Positions 14,974 through 23,700 of a DNA stretch of 64,000 nucleotides are shown here, piece after piece (within the stretch, counting starts at the first letter, position 1; every line of letters starts with the position of its first letter). The notes under the pieces are model-generated. The model saw nothing but the letters and a program-made list of their open reading frames with translations. It ran no database searches and was not told the origin of the DNA. This stretch comes from Streptomyces xylophagus. Lineage in GTDB: Bacteria > Actinomycetota > Actinomycetes > Streptomycetales > Streptomycetaceae. The stretch is from assembly GCF_000716435.1 (NCBI RefSeq), contig NZ_JNWO01000001.1, positions 310,001 to 374,000 on the forward strand, in the 5' to 3' direction. A program made the translations under genes and the position numbers.

Positions 14974-16731
14974 TCACCTGTCCGGTCGTGCCAGGGTGTC
15001 GCCGGTGGCGGCCTTGCGCGGCCCTGGAGCCTTGGCCGTAGGGCCGGTGCCGGCGCCGCGCAGCAGGGAGGCGAGCGCGGCGAGGAAGGCGAGGGTGGCG
15101 CCGAAGGCGAACACGATGACCAGGCCGGAGTGGAAGGGCCCGGATATCAGGGTTGGGAAGAACTCGCTGCCGGTGAGGGTGTGTTGCTGTGCCGCCGTCA
15201 GATGGGTCAGGACACCGCTGGGCTGGAGCAGGTGTTGGATCGGGTTGACGCCCAACTGCGCGGCGAACAGGGAGGAGACCGGGGGCAGGCCGCCGACCTG
15301 GGCGGCCAAGTGGGCCGGTACGCCTTGCTGTTGGAGTCCGGTGGTGAGCGTGTGCGGGAGGCTCCTGGCCAGCCCGGCGATCATGAGGGAGAAGAACACG
15401 CCGATGGAGACGGCGGTGCCGGAGTTCTGGAAGGTGGCGCGCATGCCGGACGCGACACCGCGCAAGCGGGCGGGCACACTGCCCATGATCGAGGAGGAGT
15501 TGGGGGAGGCGAACATCCCGCTGGCTATCCCGTTGAGCGCGATCAGCAGCGCGAAGATCCAGTAGCCGAAGTCGATCGGCAGGCACATCAGGCCGAGGAA
15601 GGTGGCGCCGAACAGCGCAGCGCCGCCGGTGGCCAGCCCCCGGGAGCCGAGCCGGTCGGACAGATAGCCGGACACCGGGCCCGCCGCGAGGAAGCCCGCC
15701 GTCAGCGGCAGCATGAAGATGCCGGCCCACAGCGGGGTGTCGCCGTAGTCGTAGCCGTGCAGCGGGAGCCAGATCCCCTGCAGCCAGATGATCAGCACGA
15801 ACTGCATCCCGCCCCGGCCGATCGAGATGGCCAGGCCCGCCAAGTTGCCGAAGGTGAAGGCCCGTTGGCGGAAGAGGCTCAGCTGGATCATCGGCGCGGA
15901 GACGCGGTTCTCGATGACGACGAAGGCCGCGAGGAGCAGCAGTCCGCCGGCTATGAGCACGTCGACCAGCGGGTTGGTCCAGCCCATGGTGTGGCCGCCG
16001 TAGGGCTGGAGGCCGAAGGTGATCGCGATCAGGGTGGCGCTGAGGCCCACCGCGAAGGTGATGTTGCCCCACCAGTCGACGCGGCCGCCGTCGTGCTTGG
16101 CGGTCTCGCGCAGGGTGCGGTAGGCCCACACCGTGAAGAACACGCCAATGGGCACGTTCACCCAGAACACCGCCCGCCAGTCCCAGGCCGACAGCAGCCC
16201 GCCGGCGACCAGGCCGATGAACATCCCGCCCAGGCCGGCGACTTGGTTGATGCCCAGGGCGAAGCCGCGCTGCTCCTCGGGGAAGGCGTCGGTCAGGATC
16301 GCGGCCGAGTTCGCGGTCAGCATCGAGCCGCCGACGGCCTGCAGCACCCGCCAGGCGATCAGCCACATCGCTCCGTGGCCGCCGTCGACGGGGTCGAAGG
16401 ACAGCAGGACCGAGGCGAAGGTGAAGACCGCGAACCCGGAGTTGTAGATCCGGACCCGGCCGTACATGTCGCCCAGGCGGCCCACCGTGACCACCAGTAC
16501 GGCCTGGACCAGCCGGTACCCCATGATCATCCACAGGAGATAGGCGATGTTGCCCGGCGCGAGTGGGTCCAGGTGGATGCCCCGGAAGATCGTGGGCAGG
16601 GCGATCAGCACGATGGAGCCGTCCAGCGCGGACATGAAGACCGCGGCGGTCGTGTTCGTCAGCGCCGTCCACTTGTACCGGTCGTCGGCGGCCGGGCGGC
16701 GCGGGGCGCGCGTCTTGGAAGGGTCTGTCAT
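14974..16731 (-). CDS. DHA2-type MFS multidrug transporter
   Basis: A 585-residue, 14-helix drug:proton antiporter. Motif A is VGRLGDMYGRVR; the DHA2 N-terminal signature is AVFMSALDGSIVLIALP, and WRVLQAVGGSML plus AGLGGMFIGLVAGGLL correspond to later conserved helices. Loops between helices 13 and 14 carry a long insertion (about residues 450-535). The ATG at 16731 has GGAAGCAGACCG-type purines upstream and follows the MarR stop by 29 bases, so pump and repressor are probably one transcript controlled from the operator at 17203. It exports a toxic compound from the cytosol across the membrane; the substrate is unknown. Confidence 0.88.
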   Translation of the reverse strand: MTDPSKTRAPRRPAADDRYKWTALTNTTAAVFMSALDGSIVLIALPTIFRGIHLDPLAPGNIAYLLWMIMGYRLVQAVLVVTVGRLGDMYGRVRIYNSGFAVFTFASVLLSFDPVDGGHGAMWLIAWRVLQAVGGSMLTANSAAILTDAFPEEQRGFALGINQVAGLGGMFIGLVAGGLLSAWDWRAVFWVNVPIGVFFTVWAYRTLRETAKHDGGRVDWWGNITFAVGLSATLIAITFGLQPYGGHTMGWTNPLVDVLIAGGLLLLAAFVVIENRVSAPMIQLSLFRQRAFTFGNLAGLAISIGRGGMQFVLIIWLQGIWLPLHGYDYGDTPLWAGIFMLPLTAGFLAAGPVSGYLSDRLGSRGLATGGAALFGATFLGLMCLPIDFGYWIFALLIALNGIASGMFASPNSSSIMGSVPARLRGVASGMRATFQNSGTAVSIGVFFSLMIAGLARSLPHTLTTGLQQQGVPAHLAAQVGGLPPVSSLFAAQLGVNPIQHLLQPSGVLTHLTAAQQHTLTGSEFFPTLISGPFHSGLVIVFAFGATLAFLAALASLLRGAGTGPTAKAPGPRKAATGDTLARPDR

Positions 16732-16760
16732 CGGTCTGCTTCCTCGTGGCTCCGTCGACG

Positions 16761-17201
16761 TCAGATGTTCTGGGCCAGTCGCTCCAACAGCGGTGCCGCC
16801 GCCGCGAGTTGCTCCAGCTCCGCCGGGGTGAACGCGCCGCCGGTCAGGGCCCGCGCGAGGAGTTCGGCCCGTGCGTTGCGCTTGTTCTTCAGCGCCTGCC
16901 GGCCCGCGTCGGTCACGGACAGCACCACGCGCCGGCCGTCGTCCGGGTCCGGGCGGCGTTCCACCAGGCCGCGGGTCCGCAGCGCGCTGAGCGTCGCCCC
17001 CATGGCCTGCGCGGTGATCTGCGCGTCCCGGGCCAGCGCCGAGGAGGTCGTGGGGCCCGCGCGGTCCAGCTGCGACAGTGCGGTCCGCTCGGGCATCGTG
17101 AGCCCGCCCTCGAGCGGCTGCTGGCGGGCCCGTCGCACCAGCACGCCGATGCTCGCCAGCAGCGCCGAGGCGACCGCGTTCGGGTCCAGGTCGTCGTTCA
17201 T
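16761..17201 (-). CDS. MarR-family transcriptional repressor
   Basis: A 146-residue winged-helix dimer of the MarR family. The DNA-binding part is LTMPERTALSQLDRAGPTTS, ALARDAQITAQAMGATLSAL and the wing RRPDPDDGRRVVLSVTDAG. N- and C-terminal helices form the dimer interface. It precedes the DHA2 pump on the same strand, the standard repressor/pump arrangement. A 9-bp inverted repeat overlapping a TATAAA-like -10 lies just upstream, which points to autorepression relieved by a drug ligand. Confidence 0.9.
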   Translation of the reverse strand: MNDDLDPNAVASALLASIGVLVRRARQQPLEGGLTMPERTALSQLDRAGPTTSSALARDAQITAQAMGATLSALRTRGLVERRPDPDDGRRVVLSVTDAGRQALKNKRNARAELLARALTGGAFTPAELEQLAAAAPLLERLAQNI

Positions 17202-17202
17202 G

Positions 17203-17234
17203 TACTAAGGCTACTTTATAAACCTGCCTTAGTA
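17203..17234 (-). promoter_or_regulatory. MarR operator overlapping the marR/pump promoter
   Basis: TACTAAGGC (17203-17211) and GCCTTAGTA (17226-17234) are perfect inverted repeats 14 bases apart. On the minus strand the centre contains TTTATAAAGTAG, a good -10 box, so bound MarR would block RNA polymerase. Confidence 0.75.
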
Positions 17235-17527
17235 AATTCGTCGGCGCCTGCGCTGGCGCCGCGTGTGCGCGGGCTCCGAGGAGAGCAGTAATCGCTTTTC
17301 GTACCAGGCCCCGCGAGCTACTGTCCGAACAGCGAGTGATCGACGAGGAGTTGGAGCCGAGAGATGCCCGGTCGTCCGGGCGCGCGTTGACGTCGTAGGC
17401 CTTGATCGGCCCGTCATCGCGTGCCGCCCTTGATGCTGCGGCACAGCGAGCCTTTCCCCGCCCGAACCGTGGCGCGCCTTCGCGCGCCGGGTCGCGGGTC
17501 TCGTTGTCGGCAACGCAAAGGGTCTCT
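17235..17527. other. Intergenic stretch without a supportable gene
   Basis: About 290 bases between the MarR operator and the MFS gene. No frame shows recognisable protein homology. A 7-bp GC hairpin with a CTTC loop lies at 17471-17488, without a T run. CAAAGGG at 17516-17522 is the ribosome-binding site of the next gene. Nothing else is seen. Confidence 0.5.
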
Positions 17528-18754
17528 GTGCCGTCCACTTCGAACAATGACTTCCGTCGGCTCTGGCTGGGTCAGACAGCCTCCCAACTCGGCGAACAGA
17601 CAAGCCTGGTGGTGCTCCCGCTCTTCGCCGTACTGGCACTCGACGTCGGTTCCGGCGAGTTGGGCGCCCTGCGCGCGACGGGAGAGGCGCCGATTCTGTT
17701 GCTCTCGCTCTTCGTCGGTGCCTGGGTGGACAGGTGGCGGACGCGCACGGTGATGTTGGTGGCGGACCTCGGCCGGACGATGGTTCTGTGGGCCGCAGCG
17801 GCGGCCGCACTGCTCAACTGGCTCGGCCTGCCCGCGTTGTTCGTGGTGGTCGCCGCCTCCGGGGCCCTGTCCGTGTACTTCGACGTGGCCTACCAGGCCT
17901 CTGTCGTTCGGCTGGTGACGCACGATCAACTGGTGCGTGCCAACAGTGTGTTGGAGGGCAGCCGGTCGGCGGCCCAGATCGGCGGCCCCGCTCTCGGCGG
18001 CGCGTTGGTGACCCTGCTGTCGGCGCCGATCGCTGTCGCCTCCGGAGCGCTCTTCTTCGCGCTGTCGTTCCTGTCGGTCCGCCGGATCCGGCGGACCGAA
18101 TCCGTCCCGGCACGCCTGGAGTGTCCCCCTCGGGTGTGGCGGCGGATTCATGAGGGCCTGCGCTTCGTCGTCGGCGACCCCTCGCTGCGTACCGTGTGCC
18201 TCGCCGCCGCCCCCTTCCAGTTCTTCTTCGCGGCGACGATGACCGTCTATCTGCTCTTCCTCCCGCGCGAACTGCACCTGTCGGGCACCGCCGTAGGCCT
18301 GGCGCTCGCGGCGACCGGTCCGGGGGCGCTCGTCGGCGCGATGCTGGCAGCCCGGCTGCCGAGGCGCTTCGGCCACGGCACGGTGCTGGTCGTCGCGGCG
18401 GCACTCGGCGACGGCGTTTTCCTGTGGGTGCCCGCGCTGCACGGGTCGTCCGCGACGACGCTTCCCGTACTCCTCGCGGTCAACTTCGTGTTCGGGATCG
18501 GCGGGCAGTTGGTGAACGTCACCGTCATGGCCGTCCGGCAGGCCGTGACCCCGCACGGGATGCAGGGTCGTGCGGCCGCGACGATCACGTTCGTCGGCAT
18601 GGGACTGAGCCCGCTGGGATCTCTGCTCGGCGGCTTCCTCGCCCAGGAGTTGGGGCTGCGCACCAGCCTCCTGGCGACTGCGGCAGGCATGATGCTGTCC
18701 CCGGCGGTGATCGCGCTGTCTCCGCTCGCGCGCCTGGGGCGGGACCTTGGTTAA
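17528..18754 (+). CDS. MFS transporter of the macrolide-efflux (MFS_3) type
   Basis: A 408-residue protein with about 12 membrane helices. It starts NNDFRRLWLGQTASQLGEQTS, the typical opening of MefA/enterobactin-exporter-like MFS proteins. LLSLFVGAWVDRWRTR is the motif A loop, and VRANSVLEGSRSAAQIGGPALGG and LHLSGTAVGLALAATGPGALVGAMLAARL follow the family pattern (quoted in pieces). The GTG at 17528 is preferred because of the AAAGG site and because upstream codons show no homology. It probably exports a hydrophobic or macrolide-like compound. The SARP/AfsR-like regulator begins 9 bases after the stop, so the two are likely co-transcribed. Confidence 0.82.
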   Translation: MPSTSNNDFRRLWLGQTASQLGEQTSLVVLPLFAVLALDVGSGELGALRATGEAPILLLSLFVGAWVDRWRTRTVMLVADLGRTMVLWAAAAAALLNWLGLPALFVVVAASGALSVYFDVAYQASVVRLVTHDQLVRANSVLEGSRSAAQIGGPALGGALVTLLSAPIAVASGALFFALSFLSVRRIRRTESVPARLECPPRVWRRIHEGLRFVVGDPSLRTVCLAAAPFQFFFAATMTVYLLFLPRELHLSGTAVGLALAATGPGALVGAMLAARLPRRFGHGTVLVVAAALGDGVFLWVPALHGSSATTLPVLLAVNFVFGIGGQLVNVTVMAVRQAVTPHGMQGRAAATITFVGMGLSPLGSLLGGFLAQELGLRTSLLATAAGMMLSPAVIALSPLARLGRDLG

Positions 18755-18763
18755 TCTGCACCG

Positions 18764-21700
18764 GTGACCATTGACCTGACCCTGCTGCCGCGAGTCGCCC
18801 ATCGAAGCCAGGAGGTCACCGCTCCTCGGCTGCGCGGACTCCTCGCGCTGCTCGCGGGAGACCTGCGCACGGGCTGCGGCACCGAGCGGCTGGTCGCGGG
18901 GCTGTGGCCGGACGAGCTGCCGGAGCGGCCGGGAAAGGCGCTCCAGGTCCTCGTGTCCAGGGCGCGCGCGCAGCTGGGCGCGGACCTCATCGTCAGCACA
19001 CCGACCGGATACCGGCTCGCTCTCGCCGAGGACCAGGTCGACAGCTCCGCCCTGCTGCTGCACGCCGCCGCGAGCGCGGAGCGGGCCAGGGCCGGGGACC
19101 GCGCGGGATCGCTGGCCGCCGCCGAGGCCGGCCTCGCCCTGTGGGAGGGCACTCCTGACGAGGGCGGTGACACCGACGACCCCGTGGCCGCGTTGCGCGC
19201 CGAGCGCGCCCCCGTCCGCGACGTGCTCGTCCGCGCACAGGCGCTCGCGCTCGCCCGCCTCGGGCGGCACGCGGAGGCCGCCGGGCCGCTGGCCCTGGCC
19301 GCCGTGGCGCATCCGCGCGACGAGGAGGTGCTCGCCGAACTGCTGCGCGGCGAGGCGGCGACGGCGGGCCCGTCCGCCGCGCTGACCCGGTACGAGGCGT
19401 ACCGCCGTGAGCTGCGCGACGACCTCGGCACGGACCCGGGCGCCGGACTCAAGGCCGTACAGCAGGAGTTGCTGCGCGGCGAGGCGCCCGTGGCCAGGCA
19501 CGGTGTGCCGCACGAGCCGAACCCGTTGCTCGGCCGGGACGAGGACATCGCGTCGGTGGAACGGCTGTTGCGCGTCTCCCGCGCCGTCACCGTCGTGGGC
19601 CCCGGCGGTCTCGGGAAGACCCGGCTCGGGCACGCCGTGAGCCGGCGGGCCGAGCAGCGCGTGGTGTATTTCGTGCCGCTCGCCGGCGTCACCGTGGACA
19701 CGGACGTGGCCGCCGAGGTCGCCTCCGCGCTCGGCGCCGGTGCCCTGGGCGGGCATGCCTCGGGAGACCCGGTGACCGGGATCCTCGGCGTGCTCGGCTC
19801 GGGGCCCGTGCTGCTGGTCCTCGACAACTGCGAGCAGGTCGTCCGGGGCGCCGCCGACCTCGTACAGGCCCTCGTCTCGTCCTCGAAGGACCTGCGGGTC
19901 CTCGCCACCAGCCGGTCCCCGCTGGGCCTCACCTCGGAGGCGGTGTACGCCCTGCCCGAACTCGGTCTCGCCACCTCGGTCGAGCTGTTCACCCAGCGGG
20001 CCAGGGCCGCCAGAAGCGGCGTGGAACTGCCGCCGGACGCCGTGGCCGAGCTGTGCCGCCACCTCGACGGGCTGCCCCTCGCCGTGGAGTTGGCGGCGGC
20101 GCGGGTGCGGGTCCTGTCGGTTCCGGACATAGCCCGTCGCCTCGGCGACCGGTTCGCGCTGCTGCGCGGCGGGGCACGGGACGTACCGGAACGCCACCGC
20201 ACCCTGCACGCGGTCGTCGAGTGGAGCTGGAACCTGCTCGCCGAGGACGCGAGGGCGGCGCTGCGCACCCTGTCCGTTTTCCCCGGCGGCTTCTCCGGAG
20301 ACGCGGCGGAGCAAGTGCTCGGCGAGGACGCGCTGTTCCTGCTGGAGCAGTTGGCCGATCAGTCGCTGCTCACCGTCACCGACACCACGGCCGGCGTGCG
20401 GTTCCACATGCTGGAGACCGTACGGGAGTTCAGTGCGGCCCGGCGTGCCGAGGCGGGCGAGGACGAGACGGCCGTGGACCAATTCCTCGTCTGGGCACGG
20501 GACTTCGGGGTCGGGCACCACGACGTGCTCTTCGGCTCGGACTCGCAGGCCGCCTGGGAGCGGATCAAGGCCGAGCAGGACAACCTCGCGGCGGCCCTGC
20601 GGCACGCCCTGGCCCGTGCGGACCAGCCGGCCACCGCCGCCCTCGCCGCCGTCCTCGGCGCGCTGTGGTCCACCGGCACCAACTTTCCCCGCCTCGCCGC
20701 CCTGGTCACGGACACCGGTCCGCCGCTGTCGCACTACCGTCCCGAGCCCGCATACGTCGAAGTCGCCCGCACCGCCGCGGTGTTGGGCACGGCGACCGTG
20801 TTCATGGGCCCCGGCCCACGCGCCGTACGCCAGCTCGTCACCCTCCGGCGGTTGCCCCCGGCACCGCCGGACACGCTGATGCGCGCCACCGCGGTCGTGC
20901 TGAGCGCGATCCCCGGGATACGGCCCCCCGACTACGACGTGCTGCGGCGGCTCTGCGACAGCGAGCAGCCGCTGCTCTCCGGCATCGCCGAGTGCGTCGC
21001 CTGCTACGTCTGGGAGTTCGAGCACGATCTCGACCGCGCGCTCGTGTCGGCCCGTCGGACGGTCGAAGGTCTGGCGCCGGTCGACAACCCGTCCGTGCGG
21101 ATGATGGTGCATTCCCGGTTGAGCGAACTGTGCCTGCGGACAGGGCGGGGCGAGGAGGCGTACGAGCATCTCCGGGCGTCGCTCGACGTGCTGCCGCGGC
21201 TGGGCGACGGGCACGACCACATCGGCATCCGGTCGCTCCTCGTCCTCGCCTGTCTGCAACGCGGCGACGCGGACGAGGCCGAGTACTGGCTGCGGCAGGC
21301 GGAGATCTACAACACCCCGCCGGAGGACGACTTCTACCGGCCCGACCTCGGCGGGCGCGCCGAGATCGCGCTCGCCCGCGGACTGACGGAGGTCGGACTC
21401 GGTCTGTGGCGCGGCGCCGTGGAGCGCATGCTCGCGGCCGGCCCGCTGCGCGGAGCCGATGCCGGGCTCGACCCGTGGGCGTACATGATCCAGGCGGTGG
21501 CGGTGACGGCCCACGCGCGTGCCGGGCGACTCGAGTTGGTCCCGGATGTGGCCGATCGACTGCGCGCGCGGCTGCGGACGATGCTCGCCGAACCGGTCGG
21601 CTCGCCCGCCGAACTCCCCTTGTTCGGGACGATGTTGCACGCCCTCGGCATGGCGGGGCTCGCGTCCGGCGACACCGGTGCCGTACGGATGCTCGCGCTG

Positions 21701-21886
21701 GCCGAACGGCTGCGGGTGATGCGGGAGTTCCAGCCCACGATGTCGGCGGACAGCGCCAGGGAGGCCGCCGAGGACGCCGACAGGGCGGCGTACGCCGACG
21801 CGGTGTCGGAGTACGCCGCCCTGGGGCGCGATGAGTTGCGGGAGGCGGCCCGCGCCGTCATGGCGGTTACTTCGGGTCGCGGTTGA
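18764..21886 (+). CDS. AfsR/SARP-like regulator: BTAD, NB-ARC and TPR domains
   Basis: A 1040-residue STAND regulator. Residues about 20-75 (LRGLLALLAGDLRTG, TERLVAGLWPDELPERPGKA) are an OmpR-like winged helix. About 75-225 form the bacterial transcriptional activator (BTAD) helical domain. The NTPase carries the P-loop VGPGGLGKTRL (about residue 284), the Walker-B-like LLVLDNCEQVV and LATSRSPLGL sensor. TPR-like helices fill the C-terminal half. Such proteins activate antibiotic or stress genes in an ATP-dependent way. The N-terminal beta strands before the winged helix are shorter than usual. GTG 18764 lies 9 bases after the MFS stop with no obvious ribosome-binding site. The 3' end overlaps the convergent permease gene by 20 bases. 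Confidence 0.85.
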   Translation: MTIDLTLLPRVAHRSQEVTAPRLRGLLALLAGDLRTGCGTERLVAGLWPDELPERPGKALQVLVSRARAQLGADLIVSTPTGYRLALAEDQVDSSALLLHAAASAERARAGDRAGSLAAAEAGLALWEGTPDEGGDTDDPVAALRAERAPVRDVLVRAQALALARLGRHAEAAGPLALAAVAHPRDEEVLAELLRGEAATAGPSAALTRYEAYRRELRDDLGTDPGAGLKAVQQELLRGEAPVARHGVPHEPNPLLGRDEDIASVERLLRVSRAVTVVGPGGLGKTRLGHAVSRRAEQRVVYFVPLAGVTVDTDVAAEVASALGAGALGGHASGDPVTGILGVLGSGPVLLVLDNCEQVVRGAADLVQALVSSSKDLRVLATSRSPLGLTSEAVYALPELGLATSVELFTQRARAARSGVELPPDAVAELCRHLDGLPLAVELAAARVRVLSVPDIARRLGDRFALLRGGARDVPERHRTLHAVVEWSWNLLAEDARAALRTLSVFPGGFSGDAAEQVLGEDALFLLEQLADQSLLTVTDTTAGVRFHMLETVREFSAARRAEAGEDETAVDQFLVWARDFGVGHHDVLFGSDSQAAWERIKAEQDNLAAALRHALARADQPATAALAAVLGALWSTGTNFPRLAALVTDTGPPLSHYRPEPAYVEVARTAAVLGTATVFMGPGPRAVRQLVTLRRLPPAPPDTLMRATAVVLSAIPGIRPPDYDVLRRLCDSEQPLLSGIAECVACYVWEFEHDLDRALVSARRTVEGLAPVDNPSVRMMVHSRLSELCLRTGRGEEAYEHLRASLDVLPRLGDGHDHIGIRSLLVLACLQRGDADEAEYWLRQAEIYNTPPEDDFYRPDLGGRAEIALARGLTEVGLGLWRGAVERMLAAGPLRGADAGLDPWAYMIQAVAVTAHARAGRLELVPDVADRLRARLRTMLAEPVGSPAELPLFGTMLHALGMAGLASGDTGAVRMLALAERLRVMREFQPTMSADSAREAAEDADRAAYADAVSEYAALGRDELREAARAVMAVTSGRG

Positions 21887-22652
21887 AGGACGCCGTCGAC
21901 CAGCGGTAGCCGAGCACGGTCAGGCCGACGCACCAGGCGAGCGCGATCCACCAGTTGTTGCCGATCTCGGTGCCGAGCAGCAGGCCGCGCAGGGTCTCGA
22001 TGGCCGGGGTGAAGGGCTGGTACTCGGCGATCGGCTGGAACCAGCCCGGCATCGTGTCGGCCGGGATGAAGGCGCTGGAGATGAGCGGGAGGAGGATCAG
22101 CGGCTGTGCGCTGTTGGCGGCCGCCTCGGCGCTCGGGCTGACCATGCCCATCCCGACGGCGATCCAGGTGAGCGCCAGGGAGAACAGCGCGAGGAGTCCG
22201 AGCGCCGCCAGCCACTCCAGGGCGGTGGCGTCCGTGGACCGGAAGCCGATGGCCACGGCGACGGCACCGACGAGGACCACGCTGGCGACGCACTGGATCA
22301 CGCTGCCGACGACGTGCCCGACGAGCACGGACCCGCGGTGGATCGCCATCGTCCGGAAGCGGGCGATGATGCCCTCGTTCATGTCGGTGGCGACGGACAC
22401 CGCGGTCCCGATCACGGTGCCGCCGATGGTCATCATCAGGATGCCCGGGACGAGGTACGCGACGTAGTCGGAGCGGTCCGCGCCGCCGATGCCCGTGCTC
22501 AGCACATCGCCGAAGATGTAGACGAAGAGCAGCAACAGCATGATCGGGGTGAGCAGCAGGTTCAGGGTGAGGGACGGATAGCGGCGCGCGTGCAGCAGGT
22601 TGCGGCGCAGCATCGTGGACGAGTCGCGTACGGCGAGGGAGAGGGTGCTCAT
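21867..22652 (-). CDS. ABC-2 type exporter permease (DrrB-like)
   Basis: A 261-residue membrane protein with six predicted helices. RNLLHARRYPSLTLNLLLTP, LVPGILMMTIGGT, MNEGIIARFRTMAIHRGSVL and the late FIPADTMPGWFQPIAEYQPF are the conserved features of DrrB-type drug permeases. Its ATG overlaps the stop of the ATPase gene (ATGA at 22649-22652), so it should be made in step with it. The pair forms an efflux pump in the membrane for a drug or lipid-like compound. The substrate is not determinable. Confidence 0.9.
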   Translation of the reverse strand: MSTLSLAVRDSSTMLRRNLLHARRYPSLTLNLLLTPIMLLLLFVYIFGDVLSTGIGGADRSDYVAYLVPGILMMTIGGTVIGTAVSVATDMNEGIIARFRTMAIHRGSVLVGHVVGSVIQCVASVVLVGAVAVAIGFRSTDATALEWLAALGLLALFSLALTWIAVGMGMVSPSAEAAANSAQPLILLPLISSAFIPADTMPGWFQPIAEYQPFTPAIETLRGLLLGTEIGNNWWIALAWCVGLTVLGYRWSTASFNRDPK

Positions 22653-23617
22653 CGGACGTTCTCCTTGGGCTGGTTGGGGACGGCGGCGCCGCCGGTCAGG
22701 GCGAAGAACACGTCGTCGAGGTCCGGGGTGTGCACGGTCAGCTCGTCCGCCTCGATGCCGGTCGCGTCCAACCAGTCGAGGATGGAACGCAGTTCGCGCT
22801 GACTGCCGCCGCTGGGGATCTGGAGCGAGAGCGCGTCGTCGTCGCGAGTGACCTCGCGCAGGGCGACGGCGGCGGACTGATAGGCGGCCGGGTCGGTGAA
22901 GCGCAGCCGCACGTGTCCGCCCGGGACGAGCCGCTTCAACTCCTCGGCGCTACCCTCGGCGGCGATCCGGCCGTCGTTCAACACCGCGATACGGTCGGCG
23001 AGTTCGTCGGCCTCGTCCAGGTACTGGGTGGTGAGGAAGACGGAGACACCGCCGGAGACCAGCTCGCGGATGATGCCCCACATGGTGTGCCGGGAGCGCG
23101 GGTCGAGACCGGTGGTCGGCTCGTCGAGGAAGATGATCCGCGGGCCGCCGACCAGCGTCATGGCGAGGTCGAGGCGCCGCTTCATGCCGCCGGAGTAGGT
23201 GGAGGCAGGCTTCTTGGCGGCCTCGGCGAGGTCGAAGCGCTCCAGGAGTTCGGCGGCGGTACGGCGGCCCTCCTGCTTGGACAGGTGGTGCAGGTCCGCC
23301 ATGAGGAGCATGTTCTCCTCACCGGTGATCAGTCCGTCCACGGCGGAGAACTGCCCGGTGACACCGATCTCGGCCCGCACGGACTGCGGATCGACGGCCA
23401 GGTCGTGACCGCCGACCCGCAGCTCGCCGGCGTCGGCCGTGACGAGGGTGGAGAGGATCTTCACGGCGGTGGTCTTGCCGGCACCGTTCGGGCCGAGCAG
23501 GGAGAAGATGGTGCCGGTCGGCACCGCCAGGTCGATGCCGTCGAGGACCGTCTTGTCCCCGTAGGCCTTGCGCAGCCCGGTGGCTGAGATCGCGAGTGCG
23601 TCGGTCGTTGTCGTCAT
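22649..23617 (-). CDS. ABC exporter ATPase (DrrA-like)
   Basis: A 322-residue nucleotide-binding subunit. Walker A is LGPNGAGKTT, the signature STYSGGMKRRLDLAM, Walker B RIIFLDEPTTGLDPRSR, and the switch His lies in SVFLTTQYLDEADELADR. The DrrA-type C-terminal extension of about 90 residues includes HVRLRFTDPAAY and ELTVHTPDLDDVFFALTG. It energises the coupled permease. The upstream stretch 23618-23700 contains inverted arms CAGGGCGC (23634-23641) and GCGCCCTG (23669-23676) flanking two GGTTTCA repeats, a possible operator region. The XRE-type regulator on the same strand upstream is a candidate controller. Confidence 0.92.
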   Translation of the reverse strand: MTTTTDALAISATGLRKAYGDKTVLDGIDLAVPTGTIFSLLGPNGAGKTTAVKILSTLVTADAGELRVGGHDLAVDPQSVRAEIGVTGQFSAVDGLITGEENMLLMADLHHLSKQEGRRTAAELLERFDLAEAAKKPASTYSGGMKRRLDLAMTLVGGPRIIFLDEPTTGLDPRSRHTMWGIIRELVSGGVSVFLTTQYLDEADELADRIAVLNDGRIAAEGSAEELKRLVPGGHVRLRFTDPAAYQSAAVALREVTRDDDALSLQIPSGGSQRELRSILDWLDATGIEADELTVHTPDLDDVFFALTGGAAVPNQPKENVR

Positions 23618-23700
23618 GCCGCAGAGCGTGCGGCAGGGCGCATTCAGCGCGGTTTCACGACGGTTTCAGCGCCCTGGAACCGGGGGCGACGGAGCCCGGA

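Noticed and set aside
14287..17208. A 973-residue plus-strand frame
   Set aside because: Antisense shadow of the isochorismatase, DHA2 pump and MarR genes, with repetitive Gly/Gln/Glu composition and no motif.
17471..17488. A 7-bp GC hairpin with CTTC loop as a terminator or RNA element
   Set aside because: Short stem, no T tail, and such hairpins arise often by chance in GC-rich DNA.
17414..21640. A 1408-residue open frame on the minus strand
   Set aside because: It is antisense to the MFS and AfsR-like genes, has low-complexity Arg/Gly/Gln composition and no domain; it is a product of high GC.
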